From W0P28-013 sp964570565 (lineage in GTDB: Bacteria > Bacteroidota > Bacteroidia > Bacteroidales > Paludibacteraceae), in contig CAZMYT010000002.1 of assembly GCA_964570565.1 (NCBI GenBank), positions 124,001 to 188,000 on the forward strand: a stretch of DNA of 64,000 nt, written 5' to 3'. Shown here piece after piece: positions 16,817 to 26,280 of this stretch (its first letter is position 1; the number at the start of each line of letters is the position of its first letter). The translations under genes and the position numbers were made by a program. A model generated the notes under the pieces. That model was not told the origin of the DNA. It made no database searches and saw only the letters and a list, made by a program, of their open reading frames with translations.

Positions 16817-17509
16817 TTAATCAGGTAAACGGGCGATGATGGTTTCGTTACCACGAGTTTGCTCTCCCATTTGAACAAAAATTTCTGTACCTTCAGGAAA
16901 AAACAGATCCACACGAGAACCAAACTTAATAAACCCCATATGTTCGTTAACACAGCAATTGTGATTAGGTGCTGCGTATGTAACAATGCGACGAGCCAAA
17001 GCTCCAGCAATTTGACGTACTAAAATTTGATGTTTTGATTTACTTTCTATCACTACCGTAGAACGTTCGTTTTCATGGCTCGATTTAGGTAAATACGCAG
17101 CCATGTGCCTACCACTGTGATGTTTTACATATTTTACCACACCATCTATAGGATACCAATTGGCATGTACGCTAAATACAGACATAAAAATGGATACTTG
17201 GATACGGCGTTCACCTCCAAAATATTCATATTCTTCAGTTGGCTCAATAACCACAATACGTCCATCAGCAGGAGCTACCACCAAATTCGAATCTTCAATA
17301 TAAGCTTCACGACTTGGGTTGCGAAAGAAATAAAAGAAAAACGAAAATGCCAAAATAGACACTACTAAATTACAAATAAACACGAATTGATTGGGTGATT
17401 GAAAATAGAAAACTACGTTAATTACTAACAGAAGCAGCATTAATGAAAGTAAAATAGCATACCCTTCTTTATGCACTTTCAATCTACGTTTAAAATGTTT
17501 GTTTTTCAT
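16817..17509 (-). CDS. psd: Phosphatidylserine decarboxylase proenzyme
   Basis: Makes phosphatidylethanolamine from phosphatidylserine at the inner membrane. Two hydrophobic segments near the N terminus anchor the chain; VAPADGRI marks the conserved core, and FIKFGSRVDLFFPEGTE near the C terminus contains the Gly-Ser self-cleavage site that yields the pyruvoyl group about 32 residues from the end. This is the short PSD-A type. The ATG at 17509 (MKNKHFKRRLKVHKEGY, 230 residues) matches the family start better than an in-frame one at 17536. It follows cdsA, the preceding step in the pathway. Confidence 0.93.
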   Translation of the reverse strand: MKNKHFKRRLKVHKEGYAILLSLMLLLLVINVVFYFQSPNQFVFICNLVVSILAFSFFFYFFRNPSREAYIEDSNLVVAPADGRIVVIEPTEEYEYFGGERRIQVSIFMSVFSVHANWYPIDGVVKYVKHHSGRHMAAYLPKSSHENERSTVVIESKSKHQILVRQIAGALARRIVTYAAPNHNCCVNEHMGFIKFGSRVDLFFPEGTEIFVQMGEQTRGNETIIARLPD

Positions 17510-17540
17510 AAAAAAATAGCCCTGTGCCAAAAGCACGATT

Positions 17541-18359
17541 TTAAAATAATTGTAAATAAAGAAATATAACTGGAACCGCTAATAACATACTATCAAAACG
17601 ATCGAGTAAACCTCCATGACCAGGAATAATACGACCAGAATCTTTAACTCCAACTGAACGTTTAATCAAACTTTCCATTAAATCACCAAATGTACCAAAA
17701 ACAACAACTAATAGGGAAAAAATAAGCCATTGCCACCACACTAAGTCAGTTTCAAATAACGAAAAAACATAACCCACTACTACAGAAGCCACTGCTCCTC
17801 CAATAAAACCTTCCCATGATTTTTTAGGCGATATGCGTTCAAATAAACGGTGTTTGCCAAATGTGCTACCTACTAAATAAGCAAACGTATCGTTAACCCA
17901 GATAATAACAAAAACAGCTAATAATAAATTAGGATTCCAAGAATTGTTGAAGTACAAGACATTACTCAATAAAGCAAATGGTAAAGACACCATAGCTTGT
18001 CCTAAAAAGAAATAGGCCCAATTATGTAAAGGACGATGTCGGTGACGAAATAATTCTGAAAGAAGAACTAAAATGACGAACAAGCCATAAATAGGCATTA
18101 AATTAAAAGGAATAAATTCCATAAAATGGCGTGCAAAAAACACAAAAAACAGAATGCAATTGGCAACAATAGCTGGTCCAACCATTACATCAATACGACC
18201 AGGCGAATTAATCATATTGTAAAATTCACGCATCGCCAATGATGAAATAATTAAGAAAACAGCTAGAAAAGTCCATGGACTGACCCAAATAGAGCTAACA
18301 ATAGTTGCCACAAAAATAGCCCCAGAAACGCCTCGTTGTATTAAATTTCTACTTAGCAT
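17541..18359 (-). CDS. cdsA: Phosphatidate cytidylyltransferase
   Basis: Integral membrane enzyme forming CDP-diacylglycerol from phosphatidate and CTP, the entry point for all phospholipids. The 272-residue chain is strongly hydrophobic with about eight segments and carries the C-terminal family signature: SLIKRSVGVKDSGRIIPGHG followed by GLLDRFDS. A KKSWEGFIGG segment upstream also belongs to the active site. It begins 2 bp after the LUD gene and precedes psd, forming a short phospholipid pathway segment behind ftsH. Confidence 0.95.
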   Translation of the reverse strand: MLSRNLIQRGVSGAIFVATIVSSIWVSPWTFLAVFLIISSLAMREFYNMINSPGRIDVMVGPAIVANCILFFVFFARHFMEFIPFNLMPIYGLFVILVLLSELFRHRHRPLHNWAYFFLGQAMVSLPFALLSNVLYFNNSWNPNLLLAVFVIIWVNDTFAYLVGSTFGKHRLFERISPKKSWEGFIGGAVASVVVGYVFSLFETDLVWWQWLIFSLLVVVFGTFGDLMESLIKRSVGVKDSGRIIPGHGGLLDRFDSMLLAVPVIFLYLQLF

Positions 18360-18361
18360 AA

Positions 18362-18985
18362 TTATAGATTTTCGGCTATGAATACATATAATTTTCGTGG
18401 TCCATGAGCACCCATGACCAACGTTTTTTCAATATCGGCAGTACGGCTTGGGCCAGAAATAAAAGATACCAAAGAAGGTAATGCACCTAGGTATTTTTCT
18501 TGCAAAGCCTGTAAAGCATCGGTCACGAAAGGAACCAATTGACTACGTTTTGCGATGACAATATGTACTGGTGGAAAGACATTTAACTGCCTACCACCAT
18601 AACTCGCTGACGAAATTAATACACTACCTGTGCGCGCCACTAAAAATTCACACTCAGTAATAGCTGCATCCATGTCAGCATAAGGCTCACTGTTTAAAAA
18701 CACATTTGGCAATAGGTTTTGAATGTCTGGCAAGCACGAACAAACAGCTGAAAACCTTCTTTCCACCAAAAATGAATTAAGACCAGCGTATAATTCAGCA
18801 TTCGTTTTAAAACTAAATGACTCACCACCTATTAACGCTAACTCTGCTTGAAAACAGCTATCTAAAGAACCTTCAATGGGTTTATAAATGCTGGCATCTT
18901 CATTTTCAAAAGTAGCATTGACAGCACTTTTATCGGAAAAGGCTGCGATTTTTTGTAAAATAATATGACGAGAATCAAGCTTCAT
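18362..18985 (-). CDS. LUD (LutC/YkgG-like) domain protein
   Basis: Belongs to the LUD family, whose better-known members (LutB/LutC) take part in lactate oxidation. The 207-residue chain is a single LUD domain with the signature GPSRTADIEKTLVMGAHGP near the C terminus. No Fe-S lutA/lutB partners are present. Instead it lies between ftsH, whose 3' end it overlaps by 11 bp, and cdsA (2-bp gap), so it is translationally tied to membrane genes. A role in lactate use is therefore doubtful; its function here is unknown. Confidence 0.85.
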   Translation of the reverse strand: MKLDSRHIILQKIAAFSDKSAVNATFENEDASIYKPIEGSLDSCFQAELALIGGESFSFKTNAELYAGLNSFLVERRFSAVCSCLPDIQNLLPNVFLNSEPYADMDAAITECEFLVARTGSVLISSASYGGRQLNVFPPVHIVIAKRSQLVPFVTDALQALQEKYLGALPSLVSFISGPSRTADIEKTLVMGAHGPRKLYVFIAENL

Positions 18986-20972
18986 CAGTGGTATTTACAT
19001 CCGTTTCTGTTGGTAAAGCTGGCTCTTGGGCAACTTGGCTAAGTAATAATTCATCAGCACGACTTTTCCAAGGTCGTTTGCCTAAAATAGCTTCAACATC
19101 TTCGGCAAATAAGACTTCTTTTTCTAATAAAATTTGTGCCAATTTATTATGGCCCTCTTGATGTTCTTTTAATAGTTTTTTAGCACGTTCAAACTGCTCT
19201 GCTATAATTTTTTTGGCTTCTTCATCGATAAGTTCTGCGGTTTTTTCACTGTAAGGCTTTGTAAACCCAAAGTCAGAATTACCAGACGAATCGTAATAAC
19301 TCATATTGGCCAAGTTTTTACTCATACCAAAATAAGCAACCATGGCGTAAGCTTTTTTGGTTGAACGTTCCAAATCGCTAATAGCGCCAGTACCAAGCAT
19401 ATTCAAAAATACTTCTTCGGCAGCTCTACCGCCCAATAACGAACATAACTCGTCCAAAATATGCTCACGTGAAGTTAATTGACGTTCTTCTGGTAAATAC
19501 CAAGCCGCACCTAAAGCCTCGCCACGAGGAACAATCGTCACTTTTACAAGGGGATTTGCGTGCTCCAACAACCAGCTAATAGTGGCATGACCAGCTTCAT
19601 GATAAGCAATATTTTTTTTCTCTTCCTGAGTTAAGATCTTAGTTTTCTTTTCCAATCCTCCCACAATACGATCGACCGCATCTAAAAAATCTTGTTTATC
19701 AACCGATTTTTTATCGTGGCGAGCAGCAATTAATGCAGCTTCGTTACAAACATTGGCAATATCAGCACCTGAAAAACCTGGTGTTTGACGAGATAAGAAC
19801 TCTATATCAACTGTACTATCGAGTTTTAATGGGCGTAAATGTACTTGGAAAATCTCTTTACGCTCGTGTACATCAGGTAAGTCGACATGAATTTGGCGAT
19901 CGAAACGACCAGCACGCAACAAGGCTTTATCTAAAATATCAGCACGATTGGTAGCTGCTAGAATAATAACACCACTATTAGAACCAAAACCATCCATCTC
20001 TGTAAGTAATTGATTCAATGTGTTTTCACGTTCATCATTGCCACCCATATTATTATTTTTACCACGAGCACGCCCTACAGCGTCAATTTCGTCGATAAAC
20101 ACAATACATGGTGCTTTCTCTTTGGCTTGACGGAACAAATCGCGTACACGACTAGCACCAACACCTACAAACATTTCCACAAAATCGGAACCTGACATCG
20201 AAAAGAATGGTACATCTGCCTCGCCAGCAACGGCTTTCGCTAACAATGTTTTACCTGTTCCCGGAGGGCCTACAAGTAAAGCGCCTTTAGGAATTTTTCC
20301 TCCCAATTCGGTATATTTATCAGGTTTACGCAAAAAAGCCACAATCTCTTCTACTTCTTGTTTAGCACCAGCTAATCCTGCTACATCCTTGAACGTGGTT
20401 TTAGCTTTGGTAGCATCACCTTTATCGAAAAGTTGCGCTTTAGATTTACCCACATTAAAAACGCCTCCAGCGCCACCGGCACCACCAGACATTTTACGAT
20501 TCATAAAGACGAAGAAAAGCACTAGCAACAAAATTGGCAAAACGGAATAGAGAAACATCTCCATGTAATTTTTACCTTCCTTGTAGGATACTTCACCCGT
20601 GAATACCTTTTCCTTTTGGAGTTCAGTAATCAATTTTGAAAATTCCTCCACAGAAGGAACCAACGCATTGATATTAGGTATTCTATCGCCTTCTTTATAA
20701 GTTTTTCCAAATAATTGTTCTGCACACTTTGGATCAATTTCTGCATCAACCTTGTTTTGTGTAATGGTTACGGTCATACTTTTTACACATCCACTACGTA
20801 ATCCTTCCTCAAGTTTTGAGTAAGGAACTTCTTTAGAAGTTTGCCCTCCATCCCAAAAAAGAGACGCGGCAAAAAACACGGCAATAGCCAAATAAATCCA
20901 ATAAAAATTGAATTTAGGCTTAAATTGCTTAGGGTTGGGCAATTGCGGTTTACTATTTTTTTTCTGTTCCAT
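18975..20972 (-). CDS. ftsH: ATP-dependent zinc metalloprotease FtsH
   Basis: Membrane-anchored AAA+ protease that degrades misfolded and regulatory proteins. In the 665-residue chain, membrane segments lie at about 24-40 and 139-157 around a periplasmic domain. Walker A GPPGTGKT is at 235-242, Walker B IVFIDEID at 290-297, the second region of homology ends at RAGRFDRQ, and the zinc-binding HEAGH is at 458-462. Both catalytic functions are intact. It is followed by the LUD gene with overlapping ends and preceded by rsfS; a gap of about 137 bp separates them with no clear promoter recognised. Confidence 0.97.
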   Translation of the reverse strand: MEQKKNSKPQLPNPKQFKPKFNFYWIYLAIAVFFAASLFWDGGQTSKEVPYSKLEEGLRSGCVKSMTVTITQNKVDAEIDPKCAEQLFGKTYKEGDRIPNINALVPSVEEFSKLITELQKEKVFTGEVSYKEGKNYMEMFLYSVLPILLLVLFFVFMNRKMSGGAGGAGGVFNVGKSKAQLFDKGDATKAKTTFKDVAGLAGAKQEVEEIVAFLRKPDKYTELGGKIPKGALLVGPPGTGKTLLAKAVAGEADVPFFSMSGSDFVEMFVGVGASRVRDLFRQAKEKAPCIVFIDEIDAVGRARGKNNNMGGNDERENTLNQLLTEMDGFGSNSGVIILAATNRADILDKALLRAGRFDRQIHVDLPDVHERKEIFQVHLRPLKLDSTVDIEFLSRQTPGFSGADIANVCNEAALIAARHDKKSVDKQDFLDAVDRIVGGLEKKTKILTQEEKKNIAYHEAGHATISWLLEHANPLVKVTIVPRGEALGAAWYLPEERQLTSREHILDELCSLLGGRAAEEVFLNMLGTGAISDLERSTKKAYAMVAYFGMSKNLANMSYYDSSGNSDFGFTKPYSEKTAELIDEEAKKIIAEQFERAKKLLKEHQEGHNKLAQILLEKEVLFAEDVEAILGKRPWKSRADELLLSQVAQEPALPTETDVNTTDEA

Positions 20973-21109
20973 ATTTTATACTCTCAATAATTACATCAAA
21001 CTAAATTCACACATAATCTGTGAGCGACCACGCAAAACCTAGCAAAAGAAATAGGTTATATAAATGACCAACTCGCGTAAAATCTAGACAAGCTTAAATC
21101 GAATTTTCG

Positions 21110-21469
21110 TTAAACAACGTCTTCGTATTCTTTAATATCTGCGTCTTCCCACAAATGTTCAATATCGTAAAATGCACGTGTCTCACGACGAAAAACATGC
21201 ACAATAACTGAACCATAATCCAACGCAATCCATTCACAATTTTCAAAGCCATCAGTAGCAAAAGGTTTTTCATTGGCATTTTTGCGTACATAATCTTTCA
21301 CTTCCATAGCAATGGAAGACACGTGCACATTCGAATCGCCTTCGCAAATAACAAAATACTGACAAGGAGCATCTAACTTGGTCATATCAACCGTAACAAC
21401 GCGTTTTGCCTTTTTCTCTTGCATACCAGCTACAATAGCTTCAAGTAACTTTTTATCTTCTTTTTTCAT
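21110..21469 (-). CDS. rsfS: Ribosome silencing factor RsfS (Iojap family)
   Basis: Binds protein L14 of the large ribosomal subunit and blocks subunit joining when nutrients are scarce. The 119-residue product is a typical RsfS: KLDAPCQYFVICEG near 27-40, the helix SSIAMEVKDYVRK, then EWIALDYGSVIVHVF and the C-terminal REFYD-like segment RAFYDIEHLWEDAD. A TATATTTG -7 box lies about 40 bp upstream. It heads the run rsfS-ftsH-LUD-cdsA-psd. Confidence 0.95.
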   Translation of the reverse strand: MKKEDKKLLEAIVAGMQEKKAKRVVTVDMTKLDAPCQYFVICEGDSNVHVSSIAMEVKDYVRKNANEKPFATDGFENCEWIALDYGSVIVHVFRRETRAFYDIEHLWEDADIKEYEDVV

Positions 21470-21509
21470 TCAAAAATTTATTTCATTCTGTTCGTAAAAT
21501 TCCACTTCA

Positions 21510-21517
21510 CAAATATA
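21510..21517 (-). promoter_or_regulatory. -7 box upstream of rsfS
   Basis: TATATTTG on the minus strand, matching TAnnTTTG. The start of transcription would fall near 21503, 34 nt before the rsfS ATG. No clear upstream TTG at the expected spacing. Confidence 0.45.
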
Positions 21518-21563
21518 CACATTCTATTCCAAATCCTAAAACCAGACTTTTTGGCAGTTTTAT

Positions 21564-22004
21564 CTAAAAAAACAGGCCATTGACATACATCCAAACCACA
21601 TAACGCAAAAATTTCCCTAATAACATGGAAACTGCCACAATCCAAAATCGACACCGCATAAATCCTGCTGCTACGGCTATAATATCGCCAACACCTGGTA
21701 AAAAAGAGAAAAATGCTAGCCAATCGCCGTATTTGTGGAATTTTTGGTTGAATCGATCCACTTTTTCCTTCTTAATGCGTAACCATTTTTCAATCCACTC
21801 TATTTTACCAAGATGCCCTAGCCAATAGCACGTCAACCCACCAAGCCAATTACCCAAAGTAGCCCAAAGCACACAAGTCCAAGCATCTAAGCCACCAAAT
21901 ACAAGTGCGGTAAAAACCACTTCGGAACTAAACGGAACAACTGTTGCCGCTAAAAAAGAAGCAATAAAAAGTCCAGCATAACCATATTCGGCGAACTCTA
22001 ACAT
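21564..22004 (-). CDS. YqaA-like SNARE-associated/DedA-superfamily membrane protein
   Basis: Small inner-membrane protein of the YqaA branch of the DedA/VTT superfamily, relatives of lipid scramblase or flippase-type proteins needed for envelope homeostasis. The 146-residue chain shows the N-terminal EYGYAGLFIASFLAATVVPF motif, a GNWLGGLTCYWLGHLGK segment and SFLPGVGDIIAVAAGFMR with the reentrant-loop style Pro-Gly. Its ATG overlaps the stop of the upstream membrane gene. The function is not assigned beyond family. Confidence 0.82.
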   Translation of the reverse strand: MLEFAEYGYAGLFIASFLAATVVPFSSEVVFTALVFGGLDAWTCVLWATLGNWLGGLTCYWLGHLGKIEWIEKWLRIKKEKVDRFNQKFHKYGDWLAFFSFLPGVGDIIAVAAGFMRCRFWIVAVSMLLGKFLRYVVWMYVNGLFF

Positions 22005-22999
22005 TAAAATCCAAGTAGATTTAGTACACGATAAGCCAATCCTAAAACAATGAACGCAACAAAGACTATATTGACAAATTTAGATTGATTGGTTGAGAAG
22101 AAAAAACTCAGTAGAAGAATCAAAAATATAATAGGTACAAATAATAAGACCTCCAATTTATAAAAAAATAAACCAACCCAAATAACGCTCAAAACAAACG
22201 CCAAATTGACAAAGAAAAAGTTTAAACGGACGTGTAATTTAAAATTTAAACTAACAGAAAAATAGGAAACTAACGCCATTAAAAACAACACTAATAAAAC
22301 GCCTCCCAATAAAACATCAGTTCGTAATAGTGACAATGATGATAAATCAAACATATTTAAATGGGAGTCGCCCAAAATAGCATACAAAATTGGCAAATTA
22401 TCAGATAAAAAGAACGCACTCCACACTAAAAATAAAGGAACTAAAATACCTGACAACAAGGCAAAAAATGTGCGAATAGTGAATGTACTAAAAATAATCA
22501 TGCCGATGACAAATATAACTAGCAAATAGGCATATTCTACATGAAAGAATGCGGCACTTATAATAAAAAAACCAATGTTAAAAGCGGCAGATGCTTTTTC
22601 GCCGTTGTAACTATACATAGACAACAACTCCGAAATTGCCAATAAAAATAAACTCAAGGCGATAGTACGCGCATCAAAAAATTGAAGATCGGCAATAATA
22701 GACATCACAAAAAGGGCTACAAACAAAGGAATCACACTACGTAAAGGAATCAGTTGCCAACGTTCACACCAGCGCATAAGTGTTAACCCTATGGCTATCT
22801 GAAAGAAGAACTGAATAATATGAGCCCAACCAGCCGATAAAGTAAACCACGTAAAGGTTCCAAATAATTGAAACGGATAGCTATCTTGAGGATGAGGAAT
22901 CCCCAATATAGCTGGCAAAAACCACAAAATAGCCGAAAAAATAATCGGTATTATGAGCCATTCTAAACTTGGTGTTACTAATTTTTTTAATATTTGCAT
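22004..22999 (-). CDS. Polytopic membrane protein of unknown function (DUF6427-like)
   Basis: Roughly ten hydrophobic segments and little else in 331 residues from ATG at 22999 (MQILKKLVTPSLEWL). I recall similar Bacteroidota proteins grouped as DUF6427, but cannot confirm membership; no catalytic motif is visible. A longer in-frame start at 23062 lies upstream of a TAACTTTG box (23039-23046) and was rejected. Its stop overlaps the ATG of the YqaA-like gene (TAATG), so the two membrane proteins are coupled. No function is proposed. Confidence 0.7.
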   Translation of the reverse strand: MQILKKLVTPSLEWLIIPIIFSAILWFLPAILGIPHPQDSYPFQLFGTFTWFTLSAGWAHIIQFFFQIAIGLTLMRWCERWQLIPLRSVIPLFVALFVMSIIADLQFFDARTIALSLFLLAISELLSMYSYNGEKASAAFNIGFFIISAAFFHVEYAYLLVIFVIGMIIFSTFTIRTFFALLSGILVPLFLVWSAFFLSDNLPILYAILGDSHLNMFDLSSLSLLRTDVLLGGVLLVLFLMALVSYFSVSLNFKLHVRLNFFFVNLAFVLSVIWVGLFFYKLEVLLFVPIIFLILLLSFFFSTNQSKFVNIVFVAFIVLGLAYRVLNLLGF

Positions 23000-23038
23000 G
23001 CTCAAATTAATTTGAAGAATACAACTAACAAAAGTCCA

Positions 23039-23046
23039 CAAAGTTA
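23039..23046 (-). promoter_or_regulatory. -7 box upstream of the polytopic membrane gene
   Basis: TAACTTTG on the minus strand; transcription would start near 23032, supporting the ATG at 22999. No clear -33 element. Confidence 0.45.
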
Positions 23047-23084
23047 GCAAAAAAAACAACAACTTTTACATCCTAATTGAAAGC

Positions 23085-23118
23085 ATAAAAAAAGCGGTAC
23101 TCAATAACCGAGTACCGC
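23085..23118 (-). terminator. Terminator of dcp
   Basis: On the minus strand GCGGTACTC (23118-23110) and GAGTACCGC (23102-23094) pair perfectly around a 7-nt loop, followed by seven T residues (23093-23087). It sits 24 bp after the dcp stop. Confidence 0.88.
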
Positions 23119-23141
23119 CCTTTATATTTAAAGATTTTAGT

Positions 23142-25232
23142 TTACAATCCCCGTCCTTTAATCATAGCTTCAGGATTTGGCTCAGCTCCACGGAATTGTT
23201 TATATAATTTCATTGGATCATCGCTACCGCCTTTTTCAAGAATATTTTTACGGAATGCTTTAGCCGTTTCTGGATCAAAAATACCTTTTTCTTTGAATAA
23301 TTCAAACGCATCTTTATCCAATACTTCTGCCCATAAATAGCTATAATAACCAGCGCTATACTCACTGTTAAAAATGTGATTAAAATAAGTGGTACGATAA
23401 CGTGGAATGATTTCATCAATCAAACCAATTTTAGCCATTTGTTCTTTTTCAAAGGTATTTACATCAATGCCTTCGACACTGGTAAGATCGTGCCAATTCA
23501 TATCTAAGATAGAAGCAGCCACCAATTCGGTAGTCATAAATCCTTGATTAAAGGTAGCCGTTTCTTGTATTTTAGCTACTAAATCAGCAGGAATCACTTC
23601 GCCTGTTTTATAATGTTTAGCATACATGGCCAATACTTCTGGTTCAAATGCCCAATTTTCGAGGACTTGCGATGGCAATTCCACAAAATCACGCGCTACA
23701 TTAGTTCCGCTTACGCTCAAATAATTACACTTGGTCAATAATCCATGTAAAGCATGACCAAATTCGTGGAACATGGTTTCCACTTCATCCAAAGTCAAAA
23801 GAGATGGAGTAGTGGCAGTTGGTTTAGTAAAATTACCAACATTAACCACAATTGGACGAATTTCTTTGCCGTCAATCACACAAGATTCACGGAAATTACT
23901 CATCCAAGCACCACCACGTTTGCTAGTACGTGGATAATAATCGGTATAAAACAAACCAATAAGCGAACCATCAGCATCTGTTATTTTAAAAGTTTCTACA
24001 TCAGCATGATAAGTTGGTACCGAGTCTAATTTCTCAAATTTCAAACCATATAATTTGCTAGCCACAGCAAATACGCCTGCGCGTACATTTTCCATTTGAA
24101 AATAAGGTTTGATTGCATCTTCGTTTAAGGCATATTTTTCTTGACGAAGTTTTTCTGCATAAAAATCCCAGTCCCAAGCAGCTAACTTAAAGCCTCCCTT
24201 TTCACGATCAATAATTTGTTGCATTTCTGCACGCTCTTTTTTAGCTTTAGCCACCGCTGGAACAAATATTTTTGCTAAGAATTCATTCACCGTTTTTGAA
24301 TTTTTAGCCATCGTTTCATCCAAAATAAAATTAGCTGGTGTATCAAAACCCATCATGTTGGCTTTTTCGATACGCAACTTCATGATATTCAATACAATTT
24401 GTTTATTGTCGTTGGCATTATCATTATTGCCACGCATAGCATACGCCTTGAACATTTTTTCACGTAAATCGCGACGTTCACTGTACTGCATGAAAGGAAC
24501 CCAACTTGGTTTTTGTAAACCAAACAACCACTTTCCTTCCATACCAGCTTCTTTTGCCGCTTCGGCAGCAGCCGTACGAACTGCTTCAGGCAAACCTGTC
24601 AAATCGGCTTCTTTGTCGATAATCAATTGAAATGCATTGGTTTCTGCTAACAAATTATTACCAAATTTTTGCTCCAATGCTGATAATTGTTTATTAATTT
24701 CACGCAAACGTGCTTGTTTCTGGGCATCCAAGCCAATACCATTACGAATAAACCGACGATGCATTTTGTCCAGCACCATTTTTTGTTCTATCGTTAAATT
24801 CAACTTATCTTGTTGATTATAGATGGCATCTACACGATTGAACAATTTTACGTTCATAAAGATGTTATCACTGTGTTCCGATATCATCGGAAGTACTTGC
24901 TCCATCAACTTTTGCAAACTTTCGCTAGCATCAGATTCTGATAAATTGAATAATACCAAAGAAACTTTATTGAGCAATGCGCCCGATTTTTCGTATGCCG
25001 CTATGGTATTTTCAAAAGTTGGTGCAGCGGTGTCATTAACAATAGCTTCAATTTCAGCTTCTTGTTCTTTAATACCCGCTTCTAAAGCTGGTAAATAATG
25101 TTTTTCTTCAATTTTATTGAATGGTGGTAAACCATAAGGCGTATCCCATTCCATGAGAAAAGGATTTGTTTCTTGCTTAGAACAGGCAATCATCATAATG
25201 GATGCAATTAAAAATAAAAATAATTTTTTCAT
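23142..25232 (-). CDS. dcp: M3-family metallopeptidase lipoprotein (Dcp-like)
   Basis: Zinc peptidase of the thimet oligopeptidase/dipeptidyl carboxypeptidase family, trimming small peptides. The 696-residue product begins with a lipoprotein signal (MKKLFLFLIA...) and lipobox ending at C17, so it is membrane-anchored outside the cytoplasm, unlike E. coli Dcp. The zinc motif HEFGH is at 489-493, and the M3 C-terminal features are present (YYSYLWAEVLDKDAF). It follows ribF by 12 bp and is closed by a strong terminator. Dcp versus oligopeptidase specificity is not resolved by sequence. Confidence 0.92.
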   Translation of the reverse strand: MKKLFLFLIASIMMIACSKQETNPFLMEWDTPYGLPPFNKIEEKHYLPALEAGIKEQEAEIEAIVNDTAAPTFENTIAAYEKSGALLNKVSLVLFNLSESDASESLQKLMEQVLPMISEHSDNIFMNVKLFNRVDAIYNQQDKLNLTIEQKMVLDKMHRRFIRNGIGLDAQKQARLREINKQLSALEQKFGNNLLAETNAFQLIIDKEADLTGLPEAVRTAAAEAAKEAGMEGKWLFGLQKPSWVPFMQYSERRDLREKMFKAYAMRGNNDNANDNKQIVLNIMKLRIEKANMMGFDTPANFILDETMAKNSKTVNEFLAKIFVPAVAKAKKERAEMQQIIDREKGGFKLAAWDWDFYAEKLRQEKYALNEDAIKPYFQMENVRAGVFAVASKLYGLKFEKLDSVPTYHADVETFKITDADGSLIGLFYTDYYPRTSKRGGAWMSNFRESCVIDGKEIRPIVVNVGNFTKPTATTPSLLTLDEVETMFHEFGHALHGLLTKCNYLSVSGTNVARDFVELPSQVLENWAFEPEVLAMYAKHYKTGEVIPADLVAKIQETATFNQGFMTTELVAASILDMNWHDLTSVEGIDVNTFEKEQMAKIGLIDEIIPRYRTTYFNHIFNSEYSAGYYSYLWAEVLDKDAFELFKEKGIFDPETAKAFRKNILEKGGSDDPMKLYKQFRGAEPNPEAMIKGRGL

Positions 25233-25244
25233 GACTCTACATAT

Positions 25245-26147
25245 TTAGTTATTAATTAAAGACTTATCAAGTTCGAGTTGCGCTTTCAACTCGTTTATGG
25301 ATTCAAATTTACGTTCGTCACGCAATCGTTTACGGAATCGAATAATCAGTGTCGCTCCATATATATCTTTTTCAAAATCAATTATATGGACTTCTATAGT
25401 TTGCTTTTGACCAAACAATGTTGGTCGTGTACCAATATTTAACATTCCTTTGAATACTTGATTATCAAATAAGACATCCACCGCATAAACGCCTCCTTTG
25501 GGTATTAATTTGGAAACATCCAATTGCAAATTGGCGGTAGGGAATCCAATTTGACGTCCTATTTGATTGCCCGACACCACAACTCCTTGCATCGTATAAG
25601 GTGAACCAAGTAATTCGTTGGCTTTAATAATATCTCCTTCCAGCAAGAACGTACGAATTTTAGAAGAACTAACTGTTAGATTTTCAGCAATAAAAGGTTG
25701 ACAAGCAATAACCTCAACGCCTATTTTTTCTCCCAACTGCACATAATCATCAAATGTTCTCAACCGGTCACTCCCAAAATGATGATCATAACCAACCACT
25801 AATTTTTGCACCCGATAGGTATCATGCAATAATTTCAAAAAATCATATGAAGTGATTGCCGCCATATTTTCATCAAAATTGAGCATCAAACAATTTTGCA
25901 AACACAATTCAGAAAAAATCGCTAATTTTTCGGACGAGGTAGTCAATAGTTTAATATCTGAATTGGGGGACAAAATACGTTGAGGAGAATCGACAAACGA
26001 AACTACCAAAGATTCCAATCCAAATTTTGCGGCGTACATATTCAACTGGTTCAACAAAAAACGATGCCCTAAATGAACGCCATCGAAAAAACCGATAGTC
26101 GCCACCGTATTTTGATTTGGCCTATTTATGTTGGAAAGAATATTCAC
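25245..26147 (-). CDS. ribF: Bifunctional riboflavin kinase/FAD synthetase
   Basis: Converts riboflavin to FMN and FMN to FAD. The N-terminal nucleotidyltransferase half has ATIGFFDGVHLGHRFLL; the C-terminal kinase half has GNQIGRQIGFPTANL and a VHIIDF segment. No ATG precedes the first motif in frame. The frame is open back to a TTG at 26180, but a TAACTTTG promoter box covers 26168-26175, so the GTG at 26147 (reading M-N-I-L-S) is the better start, giving 300 residues. dcp follows 12 bp downstream. The function is secure; the start is inferred. Confidence 0.92.
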   Translation of the reverse strand: MNILSNINRPNQNTVATIGFFDGVHLGHRFLLNQLNMYAAKFGLESLVVSFVDSPQRILSPNSDIKLLTTSSEKLAIFSELCLQNCLMLNFDENMAAITSYDFLKLLHDTYRVQKLVVGYDHHFGSDRLRTFDDYVQLGEKIGVEVIACQPFIAENLTVSSSKIRTFLLEGDIIKANELLGSPYTMQGVVVSGNQIGRQIGFPTANLQLDVSKLIPKGGVYAVDVLFDNQVFKGMLNIGTRPTLFGQKQTIEVHIIDFEKDIYGATLIIRFRKRLRDERKFESINELKAQLELDKSLINN

Positions 26148-26167
26148 CTTAAAAAAATATTGAATGA

Positions 26168-26175
26168 CAAAGTTA
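26168..26175 (-). promoter_or_regulatory. -7 box upstream of ribF
   Basis: TAACTTTG on the minus strand, matching TAnnTTTG; transcription would begin near 26161, about 14 nt before the proposed GTG start. No FMN riboswitch is possible in so short a leader. Confidence 0.5.
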
Positions 26176-26280
26176 CACAAAAAAGAAGAAAAAGAGAAAC
26201 TTTCAAAAAATGGAGCAAATAGTGCCCGAATAATAAAAAAATAACGCCCCTGCGCTGAGCATAAAAAAATTACGCGATTC

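Noticed and set aside
21478..21723. 81-codon minus-strand frame overlapping the YqaA-like gene
   Set aside because: Out of frame with the recognisable membrane protein and without family features; a shadow frame.
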